Positions 1 to 11,554 of a stretch of 64,000 nucleotides of DNA are shown in pieces. Within the stretch, counting starts at the first letter, position 1, and every line of letters begins with the position of its first letter. This DNA is from Bathymodiolus brooksi (Eukaryota; Mollusca; Bivalvia; Mytilida; Modiolidae). The notes under the pieces were generated by a model that saw only the letters and a program-made list of their open reading frames with translations, did not search any database and had not been told where the DNA came from. The stretch covers positions 77,071,668 to 77,135,667 of the forward strand of contig OY804576.1 in NCBI GenBank assembly GCA_963680875.1, in the 5' to 3' direction. A program made the translations under genes and the position numbers.

Positions 1-293
1 AAAATTACATTTTATCCCGGTTTGCTGTGCTTCTATGGTTTCTCAGTATAATTACATCTTACCCCGGTTGTTGTGCTTCTACTGTTTCTCAGTATAATTA
101 CATGTTATCCCGGTTTGCTGTGCTTCTACTGTTTCTCAGTAATAATTACATCTTATCCCAGTTGTTGTGCTTCTACTGTTTCTTGATTTAATTACATTTT
201 ATCCCGGTTGTTGTGCTTCTACTATTTCTTGGCTTAATTACATCTTATCCCAATTGTTGTGCTTCTATTGTTTCTCAGTATAATTACATCTTT
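1..293. repeat. 46-48-bp minisatellite, cut by window edge
   Basis: About six head-to-tail copies of a 46-48-bp unit are visible; each contains a variant of TTGTTGTGCTTCTACTGTTT preceded by TAATTACATCTTATCCC. Copies differ by scattered substitutions and a 1-2-bp length change. The array starts before the window and stops at about 293. No coding capacity is seen. Confidence 0.9.
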
Positions 294-1149
294 GAGGAGT
301 TCGTTCCGGAACTAATAAGAAATGGTTCCAATAGATAAGGATCCGTATGCCAAGTAGTTGATGTAAAAAGGTCGATTATATAAACACATATGTAAACCAG
401 GGATAAGGGGACATAATTTACTCTGAGCTTAAAAGCTTTCACGTGCATGAACAATCATTATTTAGTTGACGGTAGAGTCTTTGTCTAACACAAAACACCA
501 GAACCCGTTATGCTGATGTTATTTTAATTACCCAAGTACGTTATATCGTTGATTCTAGGACATGTGACTTTCCAGAATAGAAAACGAAATTACAGATAAT
601 CCCATTTTCATACACTAAATCGAGAGAAAAAAATATCGGTTTCTCTAAAACGCTCTTTGATCATTATGATTTGTAGCTAATTACAAACGCATAAAAGAAG
701 CAACAATTTCGAGAATGAAAATGCGGGAAAAAAATAGTGAAACGGAACATATTTGTTTGGTAATGTATTAAGCACAACAATGAAAACTTAAGTAAATTAG
801 AAAATCAAAACGATATTAGTCGTTACAGACTATGACCTAATGTGCATTATTTTGTCTTTAATTCAGTCATGTTTACAATTAAAGAGAACCGAATACAATT
901 TTCATTTCGTACCAGCAAAAAAAGTTTGATTTTAAATGTAATATTCATCAATTGTTAGAAATGCAAACAATTATTTTAATTGGAAAAAAAAAAACTTTTT
1001 ACAAATGAATCACGATTTTATCAAAACTAACATATTTTAATTGCAAAATGTGAAATTCTCAATTTGATTTCAATAGTACAGATTTACTGATATATTGGAA
1101 GTTCTAAGGGTTTAAGGGATTGTTTATATAAATACAAAGTTTCGTCAAC
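294..1149. other. AT-rich sequence, no gene recognised
   Basis: No ORF with recognisable protein character, no RNA gene and no clear repeat were seen here. It may be far-3' intronic or flanking sequence of goosecoid, whose last exon was not found in the window. Confidence 0.6.
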
Positions 1150-1405
1150 ATAAATCAGGAATCCGGCAACAATATTTCAGTTGTATCATGGTGGTAAGTT
1201 TTTATTGGAGAATGAAATCGTATTATCTCTGGAAAAATCATTAACTAACTTGCTGCAAATCACCGAAAAACTTTATCACAAAATGCTGTATCGGATACAC
1301 CTCACTAGGGACGAGAAACGAACTCAAAACATCCGAAGTGATCGATCGACAATGATTACACTGGTAGATGTCAATCCAACGAGCAAGATCGCGGCAAATG
1401 ACGGA
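1150..1405 (-). mobile_element. SINE2-family copy (GTGGCGTTAAACACC family), diverged
   Basis: Read on the minus strand, this matches the middle and head of the family seen better at 29105-29290, 37393-37575 and 41650-41830: a cyclic order of 'gtgtatccgatac', 'tttgtgataaagttt', 'accaccatgatacaactgaaatattgttg'. The terminal GTGGCGTTAAACACC block is missing or too diverged. The ORFs read through it are incidental. Confidence 0.6.
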
Positions 1406-1765
1406 GTAACTGTGCACGTTCAGTGACATATTCTTTGATCGTTTATGGCGTTCTTAAACTGAAACAGATGTGTATTTTCTGTTTGTTATGGTCTGTCTAT
1501 TGAACATATAGCCATTATAGATTGATCCACTGGTTTCAGTCCTGTCCCGTGCCGTCAGATGTTTAAGACCCCACTAAGCCGCACAATTGTATATATGATG
1601 ATATGGAATAACACAAACCCGAAGTATGCAACAGTAACTATCATAAATTATTCTATGGGACACAAGATAAGGTTTGACCCGCCATGTCAGATATTTGTAA
1701 CTTTGGTAACCTTGGCTGGTAAGATCTGAGAATGTGACTAAACGAATCACATGACAATCACATTT

Positions 1766-2054
1766 TGAGTGAGTGAGTGATTTTTACAGTTAAAACAAGC
1801 TATGTTTCAATGAAATGACGATGATGTCCGCTTTGTTCTAGACCAACACACTTAGTTGGATTTTTATATTGCTAACTCACAGAAACAACAGTCCACAGGT
1901 AGACATGTCGCTCCACTGGGACATGTTATTCTTTGCTCTTACTCCTTCGTTAATGCGCATGCGGAGAGAAACAACAAATACTCATTCTGTTTGAACCCAC
2001 GATCTACCGCATTCGAGGCAAGCACGTTAACTATTGCACCACAGATGCGGTTGT
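1766..2054 (-). mobile_element. tRNA-derived SINE (SINE1), near full length
   Basis: On the minus strand the copy starts with a tRNA-like head: GCATCTGTGGTGCAATAGTT, then GTGGGTTCAAAC, a diverged B box (consensus GGTTCRANYCC). Next come a conserved middle (GTCCCAGTGGAGCGACATGT), the block GTGTTGGTCTAGAACAAAGC and a tail of CACTC repeats (1766-1779 on plus). Other copies lie at 13876, 21112 and 22218. It resembles bivalve tRNA-headed SINEs; the exact family name was not checked. Confidence 0.8.
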
Positions 2055-3344
2055 GAAAATTTGAAGATAGGAAATAGTTTATAACACCCGATCTGATGTT
2101 TCCTATATTTTGTTCTAGTGCCTGTAATTTCTTGGGTACATAACACCTATGCGAAATCAAAATTAATGGTTCATTTTTACCAAAGTTTTAGATAGATTTT
2201 TCTTCATATTGACAATTTTTTTGGCTAAAAATAAGTGATGCTCCCTTTGTTTTTCTGCCTATTTAATTTACAAGGACATATATACGGTCTCTGCTATTTA
2301 TTAGTTTTGTAACATTTCTATATGCAATGCCCGGTTCAGATTCAATGATTTATAAAAAAAATACATTGCATGCACTTACAAAAAAAATATACAAGATGTG
2401 TATGTATATATATATGTACGTACATTATGATTATGTTTGTTTAATGAATTCTCCTGACCTTGATAGGTGTCATGATAGTCTTGCATTAAATTATGTTTTA
2501 TTTATGAATTAATAATGAAAAATAAGCTATACAAAAATCGATCGCACGATGCAGTTGATTGGACAAATGGGACCTCTCTTTTTCCAGTTATATTATATGT
2601 AAGAAAAAAAGGAGCAAAAAACAAAAACAAATTATTTTAAAGAAAAACACCATACATTTGATGTTCTTTAAGCTTTGTTTTCATAATTTAATGTGTCTAT
2701 GTCCGTCTAAAATATTATATTTATTTGAGTAACCGACTTACGGCATATTAAAACAATGTATAAATATAATTTGATATTGCGGACTATTATTGTTTTTTTT
2801 TTAAATATGAAATTAAGTTCAAATGTTACAAGTTAAAAACGGAAATTATTGGCATATTTTGGAAAAATGGTACATCTAGCTACAAATCACAAACGATGTT
2901 ATTTATTATTTTTTGGTTTTTGTCAATTTTCATTATATGTGTTTTATTACAAATGAAAATGTCAAAACTGTTTTGATATTCGAAACCAATGGAATTATTT
3001 CGCAAGCACTAATATTTTTTTTACCATTAAATCAAGAGCATTAGAAAATACAGAGAGCTAATCCAAGGGACAACTAAGTGAACAATTTATCCTTGTATGC
3101 ATTTAATATGTTATGGGTTTTTCATAATGTAGGTTGTTTGTTTATCTATTTAAAAAAGAAATTGAAAAATAATCAAAATTCTAAATAAGTTTACATTTTA
3201 TGTCATGATTATTAAAATGGTACTATCAAGCACATTATTTTATAACCCTTTAATTTTATAATTGTTTTATCATTTATATGTATACAAATTACAAAAGTAT
3301 GAGTTTATGCCCTAAAACTGATATAAAGTATTGTTTACTTCTAG
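2055..3344. other. AT-rich sequence, no gene recognised
   Basis: Strongly AT-rich, with short homopolymer runs and TATA-type microsatellite around 2400-2425. No exon-like segment with splice sites and protein-like composition was found on either strand. Confidence 0.6.
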
Positions 3345-3670
3345 TGTTGATATTAATAATATTATAGTGTATCATGCTGTATAGCAATTCAGAATACCAT
3401 ACTGTATCATATAAAATATTACACCTTTAAGAATATTATAGTGTGTCCTGCTGTATAACAAACTGTATCATTCAGCATACCATACTGTATCATATATAAT
3501 ATTACACCGTTTAGAATATTATAGTGTATCATGCTGTATAACAAACTGGTCATTTAGAAAACCATACTGTATCATATATAATATTACACCGCTTAGAATA
3601 TTATAGTGTATCATGCTGTATCATTTAGAATATAACATAAGATATTATATTACTCCACTTAGAATATTAT
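3345..3670. repeat. imperfect ~75-82-bp tandem repeat
   Basis: The block AATATTATAGTGTATCATGC recurs four times (near 3358, 3432, 3513 and 3595), each time followed by a variant of CATACTGTATCATATA and TATTACACC. The units differ in length through small deletions. The last unit decays into TATATA sequence. Confidence 0.8.
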
Positions 3671-4243
3671 ATATATCTTATATACATATATTATAATAAA
3701 CTGTATCATATCCAAAAATTTAAATTTAAATTTAAATGAAATTAAGATAAAAATCACCGAATCTGTAACCTTGATAATGTCTTATTTTCTTTCTTATCAT
3801 GAGTATTGATTTTAAGACAGTATAACAAAGGAGTTGTCTAACCTTCACATATTATAATTAATCTTTATTGGCCAAATTTTAGAAGATAAATTATTTGATT
3901 GAATAAGACAAGAAATTGAATTTTATATGTTAAAATATATTAAATAAAAATATTAATGACTACACATTTCCAAAATTGTATCTATTTTTTTTTAAATTTT
4001 CTTAGACCTTAAAAAGTATTTATTTTGTATTCTAACGTAACGTCCTTCTTTCGCTTTGCAGACAAACGAGCGATTTGTCGATGGTATAATTTCATTCGCA
4101 CATGCGCCGGTTAATGTGACTGCCTATTCCATTGGCAGCATAAATTGTGTGCGACATTTTCCGCAAACGTAAATATAAATTACCATCTTCCAATCAAAGT
4201 ATACTACTGTATTTGTACTCTTAGACATTATCAGAATCGAATT

Positions 4244-4388
4244 AAATCATGGAAGCCAGAATGTGTTTTGAGTTTTAACATGGATTGGCGGATATTAGTA
4301 AATTTCATCCCTCGCCTTTGGCTCTGGATAAAATACATATCCGCCAACCCATGTTAAAACTCCCAACACATTCTGGCTTCCATAATTT
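4244..4388. repeat. long-armed foldback with GC-rich tip (foldback A)
   Basis: Two arms of about 65 bp (4244-4310 and 4325-4388) are reverse complements with a few mismatches, beginning with AATCATGGAAGCCAGAATGT on the left. The tip, 4311-4324, reads CTCGCCTTTGGCTC, which matches the tip of the foldback at 43442-43584 in 12 of 14 bases although the arms of the two are unrelated. No protein is suggested. Confidence 0.9.
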
Positions 4389-4854
4389 ATTTCTTAACTA
4401 TACTAAGGTATATTGTTACATTTTTTTCAAACTGCTTTTGTAATCAACATTTTCCCTTTTTAAATATAATTTTGTATATATTTCATATCATTTAAATACA
4501 TATGTGCCCTATCATTATTAATAGAATTTATAGATTAGAAATGAATTACCTCACCTGTCCATAGTAATAACAATAGACGTTTTCACTCTCTCTGCCGAGC
4601 GTTTTCATTTAGCGAAAACAAATATATATTGAAATTTAAACGAAAAAAGATCAGCAATATAGGAAAATTGTCAATGTGAATGATAGGGTAACATAAAGAA
4701 AACCATCAAAAATAATTATAAAGTAAAGGCGTTTGTAGTATGGAGTTGTCCCCTTTTTAAAATTTAATCTGCTGTTTACAGATTGAAAAATAAAAATTCT
4801 GTATTAGAACAGCTTATTTTCCTTGATTCCCTTTTTCCCTTTGCCTAACGTGTA

Positions 4855-4993
4855 CTTGCCCATATTCATACTACAATGCATATTATGGCAACAACAGTTT
4901 ACATGTGTCGTATTGCTGAAAGTGGCGTTAAACACCAAAAATCAATCAATCAAAAATCAACTACATGTGTCGTCTAGTATGAATATGGGCAAG
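4855..4993. repeat. 19-bp perfect inverted repeat around a SINE2 insertion
   Basis: CTTGCCCATATTCATACTA at 4855-4873 is the exact reverse complement of 4975-4993. The space between them holds a 50-bp SINE2 fragment and its target duplication, so before that insertion the structure was a short foldback with a loop of about 40 bp. Confidence 0.85.
4912..4961 (+). mobile_element. 50-bp SINE2 3' end with 12-bp target duplication
   Basis: The insert starts ATTGCTGAAAGTGGCGTTAA and ends in an AATC-rich tail. It is flanked on both sides by TACATGTGTCGT (4900-4911 and 4962-4973). That duplication defines the insert exactly and shows that this family moves by retroposition and ends in a simple tail. 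Confidence 0.85.
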
Positions 4994-5105
4994 AACAAGA
5001 ACACAATAGATAAAAGAAAATAAGCAAAAATATTAAAGATTAAAAAAAAAATCTGTAACCAGAAAATTATGTGTTTGGGATAGACTTTTTTTTATTGACA
5101 TTTAC

Positions 5106-5311
5106 CTCAACTCGTTCTTCTTTTAAGTCTACTTTAAGGGCAAGTTCTTCTCTCAGCATAACATCTGGGTAGTGTGTCTTCTGGAAGGTACCTTCCAATT
5201 CCTCCAGTTGTTCTTCTGTAAATATTGTCCTATGACGTCGCTTTCGCTTTTGTCCCATTTTTTCCAAATCAAGTGCATTTAAAAATCCATGAAATGGGTA
5301 ATGATACCTTA
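5106..5311 (-). CDS. gsc: goosecoid homeobox protein, exon 2 (partial gene)
   Basis: Goosecoid is a nuclear homeodomain transcription factor, mostly a repressor, used in head and foregut patterning. This exon is bounded by an acceptor (TTATAATTTCAG) at 5312 and a donor (GAG|GTAAAT) at 5105. With the single G left over from exon 1 it reads [10 protein letters not shown] and continues in frame to the homeodomain [12 protein letters not shown], then THYPDV and [11 protein letters not shown]. It stops at homeodomain position 46, the classic 46/47 intron site of paired-like homeobox genes; the bases past the donor read as intron. Helix 3 with residue 50 (lysine in this family) is on a further exon, not found in 1-5105 and expected left of the window. 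The KRRHRTIF and HYPDV context identify goosecoid rather than Otx or Pitx. Confidence 0.95.
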
Positions 5312-8300
5312 CTGAAATTATAAATATACGTTATTTAAAGAATTAAAAAAAAACGTTTAAAAAAGTTTTTAAGTTATGCCTTTTGTAGAGGATTTCAAAA
5401 CATTATACAAGTTTGAAGAATATGCATAAAATGTTGAAAATAATCATATTTTGTATCACAGCTTAAACATTCGATGATAAAATCTTTAAAGGTTTAAAAT
5501 TAAAAGTAAAAGAGTAATAGTCTATAATATAACTAGCCACAACAATGTGAGACCACCCCTCTGTCAAACCTCAAACTTATGAACACATATATTTCTATCG
5601 GTTTCTGTCATTGCCATTTCTGGTTCCTTGTTTCGGACAAATGGTGACCAGTTAAAGGGATCTTTTATATCCAAAGATGCTAAACTAACAAAAACACAAC
5701 ACTGACGGGGGATGAGATATTTTAACTAAATACTGCATATGTATTTACATTGTATTTTTCATCTCTGTGTTAAATAATAATTGAAATATATATATTTGTA
5801 ACTTTAATTCCTTAATATTGCAAATCACTATTTCAATATAAAAATTTCAAGACAGTAATAGCGTTTTCCCCCTTCAAAAATGTGTTTTAAAGGTGTGATT
5901 TGCACACAAAAAATAAGTTCCACGCCATTTTCATTTTTAAATTGACTTTTTTTGTATTTCAGATTGTCCCCACATTGTTTAGTTGGTTGAAATATATTAA
6001 AATTTTATCAAAAACACACATACAATACATTTGTATTACATTCAAAATGGTATGCATTGATAAAAGAAACATAACTAATTTTGAGGAATTGTCATCAAAT
6101 ATATTTTGGCCATGACGAATACTTTTACAATGATCCACGTTTATATAAAATTTAACATAAAAAGTGACTCGCCAAGAATTAAAAATAACTATCTAGGGTT
6201 TTATGGTTAGTTTCCACGGGTGTGTTTTTCGTTTAATTTAAACATATTTTATGATTCTGTGAACCACAATTGGTCAGATACAAATGTTTTTTTTTAATAC
6301 AGTGATGTCTTCCTTGTATCTATGTATATATTTATATAACAGGCAATATTTATTTATATGTATTTTGCAATTTGGATAACATAATATTTATATTTTTCTT
6401 ACCAAGAATCTAATGAATGATTTTTAACCCTCTTCGATCAGCGTATAGTCATTTGAGATGTTGAATTTAATTCTGTTTATATTATAATATTTCTAATTAT
6501 CATTAATTTATAAGTAAGTGAAAATAAAAGAGTTTATTTTTTAATTTTTGCTGTACAATTTTTTGTAATAATTTTAATTAAATTCTAAAAACATAAATAT
6601 TTTATAATAAATAAATAATAAGAAATTTGTTATTGTTCAAATTAGTTTTAATTTTTCTATTTCGATTTCTTGACCAATGTGGTTTGTTCAATTTTAGTAA
6701 ATATTTAAAAGTGTTTTCTATGTATATATAGAGTAAGATATTAAAACAAACATTTCAAAACAATTTCTATTCTTTTCTTTGAGTCCATGAAGTCCATTTG
6801 AATCCGTCATTCGGTAATATTACTAGTATATGTTTGGGGGAAGCAATTCCACTAAACTGTCCATTGAATTTTTATTCATTTTATCATGTAATTTTGACAA
6901 TTAATTTTGTAAATATATTTTTTGTTATTCATATATTAGGAAACATTATTGTTTCGTACCTTTTTGTACCTGTTCATTTCGTCATATTTCATGTTTAATA
7001 TTGTATAATTTACCTCATGTTATACATATATGTCCGATATAACTGAATTATTGTTGAAAGTGGCGCTAAACACCATAACCCTAGTCCTATACATATGTGT
7101 CTGAGCGTTGTTTAATAAAATCTTGAAATCTTACAAATACGTTCTAGCTTCAAAATTGATAAAATATATGCATGCATATACAGATATATATTTTGCAGTT
7201 GCATACAATAATTAAAACAGTATTTGTGAGGGTAGTGATTTTTATCTCTCTCAAATATTTGTCATAAATAATTGTATAATAACAATATTATTGTAATTGA
7301 ATGATTGTCAAAATAACAAGAAAAGATAATCTTGACATTATTTGAATTGAAACTAAATCTATATTGAAATAATATAAATCCGTAATTAGTACGAAATGGT
7401 AAACTTATAAAATACTACACCGTTAATCCAATCTGTCACTCATTTGTTTATCCTACTTTTTACACCGTATAGTTAAAAGCTTATTATCGACAATAGCTGA
7501 AAATGATGTTTTGGTTAGGAGATGAAAATGATTAATAAGTGGAAAAAATATTTACGAGCTGTGGAAATCATGTACTTTTTAATTAAAAAAAACCGCGCTT
7601 CGGTTTGACAAATATTAATCTTGAACAAAATAAGAAGTGATTATTAATCTTATCGTATATATTAAAAACCCACGAATATTATTATATTAGCACGCTTCCC
7701 CTACCGAACCGAATTTTATTTAATTTCGCTTAAGTGGAATTTTAATGTCAATTTTTACAATGTACCAATTTTTAGATAGGAATCTTTTTTTTTGGGCCGC
7801 GGGGAGGAACATCTTTAATATCTTATTTAAAAGATTTAAGTTTAAATTTTCAAGTAAAGTCAATGAACAATTTAGTACATAAATACCTAATGCGTTTGTA
7901 ATTTTATATGATAATTTTTTTTGAATTTTTGGAACACCGATTAATTGAGATTATCAAGTTGATCTAAAAAGCCGCATCTTCATATCTTAACTGCATCAAA
8001 TCTAGATCCGTCAACAAGATTTTTTTGACGTGCCATTAAATTTTTAAAATTTGAATTTCATACATTTATGTGAAATATTTTATCTTTTGAATATACAATA
8101 TGAAAAATAACACATTTGTTGATATAAATCCAGACATGTATTTCTTTATGCCGGTAAATACATACATTTTGTCTATTATATATATTATGTACGCACGAAG
8201 AAGAAAATTGTACATCAGACATTTTTTTCTTTTCATTTTTGTTCTATTTTTCCAGAATTGTTAGAAGAGCATGCATTATTTTTTGATTACTAGTTAAATT

Positions 8301-8604
8301 TGTGAATCGCTTTTACTTGTAGTCAACTAGGTACAATTTTAAAGCTTTAAGTATTTTTTCAGTATTGTGAAACATATGTATTCATGCAACAAAAAACATG
8401 CATAATCCGTTTTTTAATGAAGTAGGTAAACAATTTATCAGTTTTGGATTATAAATAAAGATTAAAGCTGGAAAAAAAAGAACATTCAATTCGATAGAAA
8501 TTGGAAATATTGGTAGATTTTAAGTTTTTGGAATTTTTTACAACAAGCTCCCAGAACTTAGTTCAACCATTTTGTACTTGATATTCGATTTCATTATTAC
8601 TTAC
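5312..8604 (-). other. goosecoid intron 1
   Basis: A 3,293-bp phase-1 intron, donor GTAAGT next to exon 1 and acceptor TTTCAG next to exon 2. It is very AT-rich with homopolymer runs. Apart from a short SINE2 remnant at 7033-7085 nothing else was recognised. Several ORFs of 60-70 codons on the plus strand here have intron-like composition and no support as genes. Confidence 0.85.
7033..7085 (+). mobile_element. SINE2 3' end fragment
   Basis: Contains GATATAACTGAATTATTGTT followed by GAAAGTGGCGCTAAACACC and a short ACCCTAGTCCTA tail, the 3' end of the family defined at 4912-4961. It lies in goosecoid intron 1 in the orientation opposite to the gene. Confidence 0.75.
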
Positions 8605-8809
8605 CGAAGCAATCCCTCTGGAGTTGTGACATACTAGGTAAAGGGAACGGGGCTGGTCTAGCTGGATGTTGAATCGGTCTCGGAGACAAAATGTTCTCAA
8701 TGGTAAACAATGATGAATTAGACTGGCTGTTTGCAGCCAGAAGTCCTAGCTGGTAATTTCGAAGACATGCTAACTGTTCGTTGTGATAGTGATATGGAAA
8801 GTGTTGCAT
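8605..8809 (-). CDS. gsc: goosecoid homeobox protein, exon 1 with start codon
   Basis: The start is the ATG at 8809-8807: an in-frame TGA lies only 12 bases upstream (8821-8819), and the context is favourable (A at -3). The exon encodes 68 codons plus one base and ends at a perfect donor, CG|GTAAGT. Residues 34-41 read LFTIENIL, matching the goosecoid eh1/GEH repressor motif (F-x-I-x-x-I-L) that recruits Groucho co-repressors. It is followed by a proline-rich stretch (SPRPIQHPARPAPFPLP), as in other goosecoid proteins. The first 30 residues are His/Tyr/Asn-rich and less diagnostic. The two exons make 137 codons without a stop, so the gene looks intact as far as it is visible. Confidence 0.93.
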
Positions 8810-9270
8810 CTTGTCTGTTCAGTCTTCCAGTTTCCACGTAAAATAATATTTATTTTTGTTGATTTTTTATTTCTGTCCGAATTTGTCCGAATTATATATC
8901 ACACTAACTCCGACCTTGTGTTAAATTGTAACAGGTAACAAAACTCTTGGATTATTTTTTTTTTTTACAGAATTATCGGAACTGTGAAAATAAATTTTCC
9001 TTGCAAAAAAAAGTCGTCTGCTGCTCTGCTCTCTGTCTGGATTAATGAAATCTACAACATTTTTATGCAATATGTTGCAGGTAATAAACTAAAAGTCACA
9101 CTTTAAATTTGTGTCATCTTACAATGGATGGTCTGTGGATTATGCAGACTTTCGAGAAGATCAAGTTACTTTTGTCAGCCGAGAGGTAAACGTGTCTAGC
9201 TAATTGTGAAGTATAAAGTTAATCACACTTTAGAATACTCATCGATAATTCACAAAAATAATCCAAACAA
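8810..9270 (-). promoter_or_regulatory. goosecoid upstream region with TAATCC cluster
   Basis: In gene orientation a TATA-like ATATATAAT lies at 8899-8891, giving an expected 5' UTR of roughly 55 bases. TAATCC (core site of lysine-50 homeodomains such as Gsc, Otx and Pitx) occurs at 8949-8954, 9039-9044 and 9137-9142 in gene orientation, and inverted at 9259-9264: four in about 315 bp. At 9134-9149 the plus strand reads TGTGGATTATGCAGAC, a FoxH1-type site next to a Smad box. These are motif matches only; no transcription start is proven. Confidence 0.45.
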
Positions 9271-10384
9271 ATCCTTAATAGGTAGTTGTATTACTTTAAT
9301 TTGTTTATGCTTGGTAAAAGGTCCAATGGTTTTTGCCCAAATCCGTTAAAACTTAACCGTTGACATAAAAATTAGACCAATCATAGAAGAACTACATTTT
9401 TAAACTCCGCCCTAACGTTAAGCACAAATGATCTAGTTTCATAAAACCGTCAAAATTCTGGCGCAAGACAAACTAGACTTAACTATATTTTTTTTAATTG
9501 AAACGCTTCCATGCGATTGTATTTTTTTTTTTATTTCTTTATTAAATTAAAAAAAAAGATATTTGATATTAATATTTGTATTATTTTCTTTTTAATTTAG
9601 GAAACATCTAGCCACTAATAAACTGTAATTTTTCTTCTTCTGGATGTAGACGTTATTGTCATGGAAAAAAACCAAGATAATAAACAAACGATATTATTCT
9701 AAGTAACGGGTATGTGTTTCCTTCAGTTTGCTTTTAATTTACCTTCTTACATGTTTATTATACATTTATTGGTATTATTTATAGGGTGAATAAATCTAAG
9801 AAATATTAAAAAAAAAAGAATCCAACAAAAATAGCACTCGAATCATGTTTCATTAAAACACTTAACGGAAAACAACACCCCCCTTTATGTGTGAGTTTTC
9901 GCTATAAAACTTGTACGTGTCGGTGACGCATTCTTATTAACGTTTAACGCAACTACACGTTTATTGGATATTAAAACGTGTGATATTTTTTAAATATTAC
10001 CAGAAGTGGTCACAAAAAAAACATCATCATTTTTATGTCATTACTTGATAAAAAAATGCTTTTTATTATTTTGAATAATACATTTTCTCAATATTTTAGA
10101 TATGATTTTTATCTTATTTAAGAAAATACCATTAACTAAATGTAGTGTGAAAACGCTTATCATATAAATATATTCAAAACTTCTACAAATGTATAAGATT
10201 TTAAAAACGATTGGATGGACTTTAAAAAAAAAAAGAAAATTAGGGTAAACATTTATGCAAATGTCTATTTTTTTTAAATTTTCATTGTATAGATAAATTA
10301 AACATAAAAAAAGAAATGCGAAAAAACCCCAAAAAACATAGAAATAAAAATCTGAAATAATTTATATACTTATGGATTGAACTC
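9271..10384. other. AT-rich flank upstream of goosecoid, no gene
   Basis: No coding segment or known repeat was recognised. Poly-A and poly-T tracts are frequent. Distal regulatory sequence for goosecoid could lie here but the sequence alone does not show it. Confidence 0.55.
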
Positions 10385-10512
10385 AATTTTTTTTTCGGTT
10401 CATGAAGAAATAAACTCAAAAATGTGGTACACACTGAGTAACCCGCGAAGCGGCTTACGCAAGGGTGTGTACCACATTTTTTAGTTTATTTCGAATGAAC
10501 TGAACAAAAAAT
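10385..10512. repeat. long-armed foldback with GC-rich tip (foldback C)
   Basis: Arms of about 48 bp (10385-10433, 10465-10512) share AATAAACT and AATGTGGTACACAC in inverted order, with a few mismatches and one indel. The ~30-bp centre carries CCCGCGAAGCGGCTTACGC, itself able to form a small GC-rich hairpin. The arms are unrelated to those of the foldbacks at 4244, 43442 and 60493. Confidence 0.85.
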
Positions 10513-11554
10513 TGTGATCAATCTTTATAAATCAATTCCTAATTAATTTTGTTCTTGTCCTAAAAATATTTTGACGGAAAATAATTGCTTAAAAATAATT
10601 AAAATTAAAAAAATTCCCAATTGAGACCCCAACATGTGACTTCCGGTTAAAAATTTTGTCTATGGAAAATCTCTTAAACACATCAAATGAATTTATTTAT
10701 ATACAATACTGAAAATTTCATCGATATATATATATTTTATTTCATAGAAATAATTGAACGAAATTATCCGTATAAGGTATACTAGAAAAATGCTATGAAA
10801 TACTAAAAGATAAATAAAAAAGGCAATGCACAAACTTAAGTAAACAATCAAAAGATGATAGAATATTTATTTATATTTTTGGCCTAAAATAAGCTTATTT
10901 CAATATTTCATTTTGGTTAATTTAATTGATAAATACGTCCAATAGTTGTAAATTTTGTATTTGAAACAAATAAATAAAAACGAAAATTCATTAGTTCTTA
11001 CGCTACAAGATAAACGAATATAATTATCAATTCTGACCATTATTCTTTGCCCTACGAATTTTTATTCATACATTGTATATACATGTACATGTATATATTA
11101 TATGATAAAGAACATGCCATCATTCATTTCTCTTATACTTAAAAAAAAAATCTTGAAACATTTTAACCAAATTCATCAATAATATTTGGTGGTCAAACCA
11201 TTGTTCTGTATTCTCTCTTAGTTAATAAATAAAATTCCATGGCCTTATAAAAAATGTTAGAAGTTGTCCCTTTGTATATAAACTATATCTGAACGATAAC
11301 TGAGATGGCCCGTAAAATATAACTGACCCCCTTTCATTAATATACACAACCTATCATATTTCATATTAGGCTTCTATGGAATAAAAACATTTTTTTTTAT
11401 TAATAGAGTAATGGTCAATTAAAACAAAAAGTAGAAAAAATAAGTGAGACAGAAGCTGAGGAGAAAAAAAATTCAATGAGCCCTCAATAAAATTCATATG
11501 GTCATTTCATAACGTTATATCGTATAACGCGTAAATGATCATTAATTTGATCCC
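10513..11554. other. AT-rich sequence, no gene recognised
   Basis: No exon or repeat family identified. A perfect 22-bp palindrome, TATATACATGTACATGTATA plus TA, sits at 11076-11097; in this base composition it may be a simple-sequence product. Confidence 0.55.

Noticed and set aside
1..5105. Third goosecoid exon (rest of the homeodomain)
   Set aside because: I scanned the minus strand for the WFKNRRAKW codons next to an acceptor and found nothing; it is expected outside the window.
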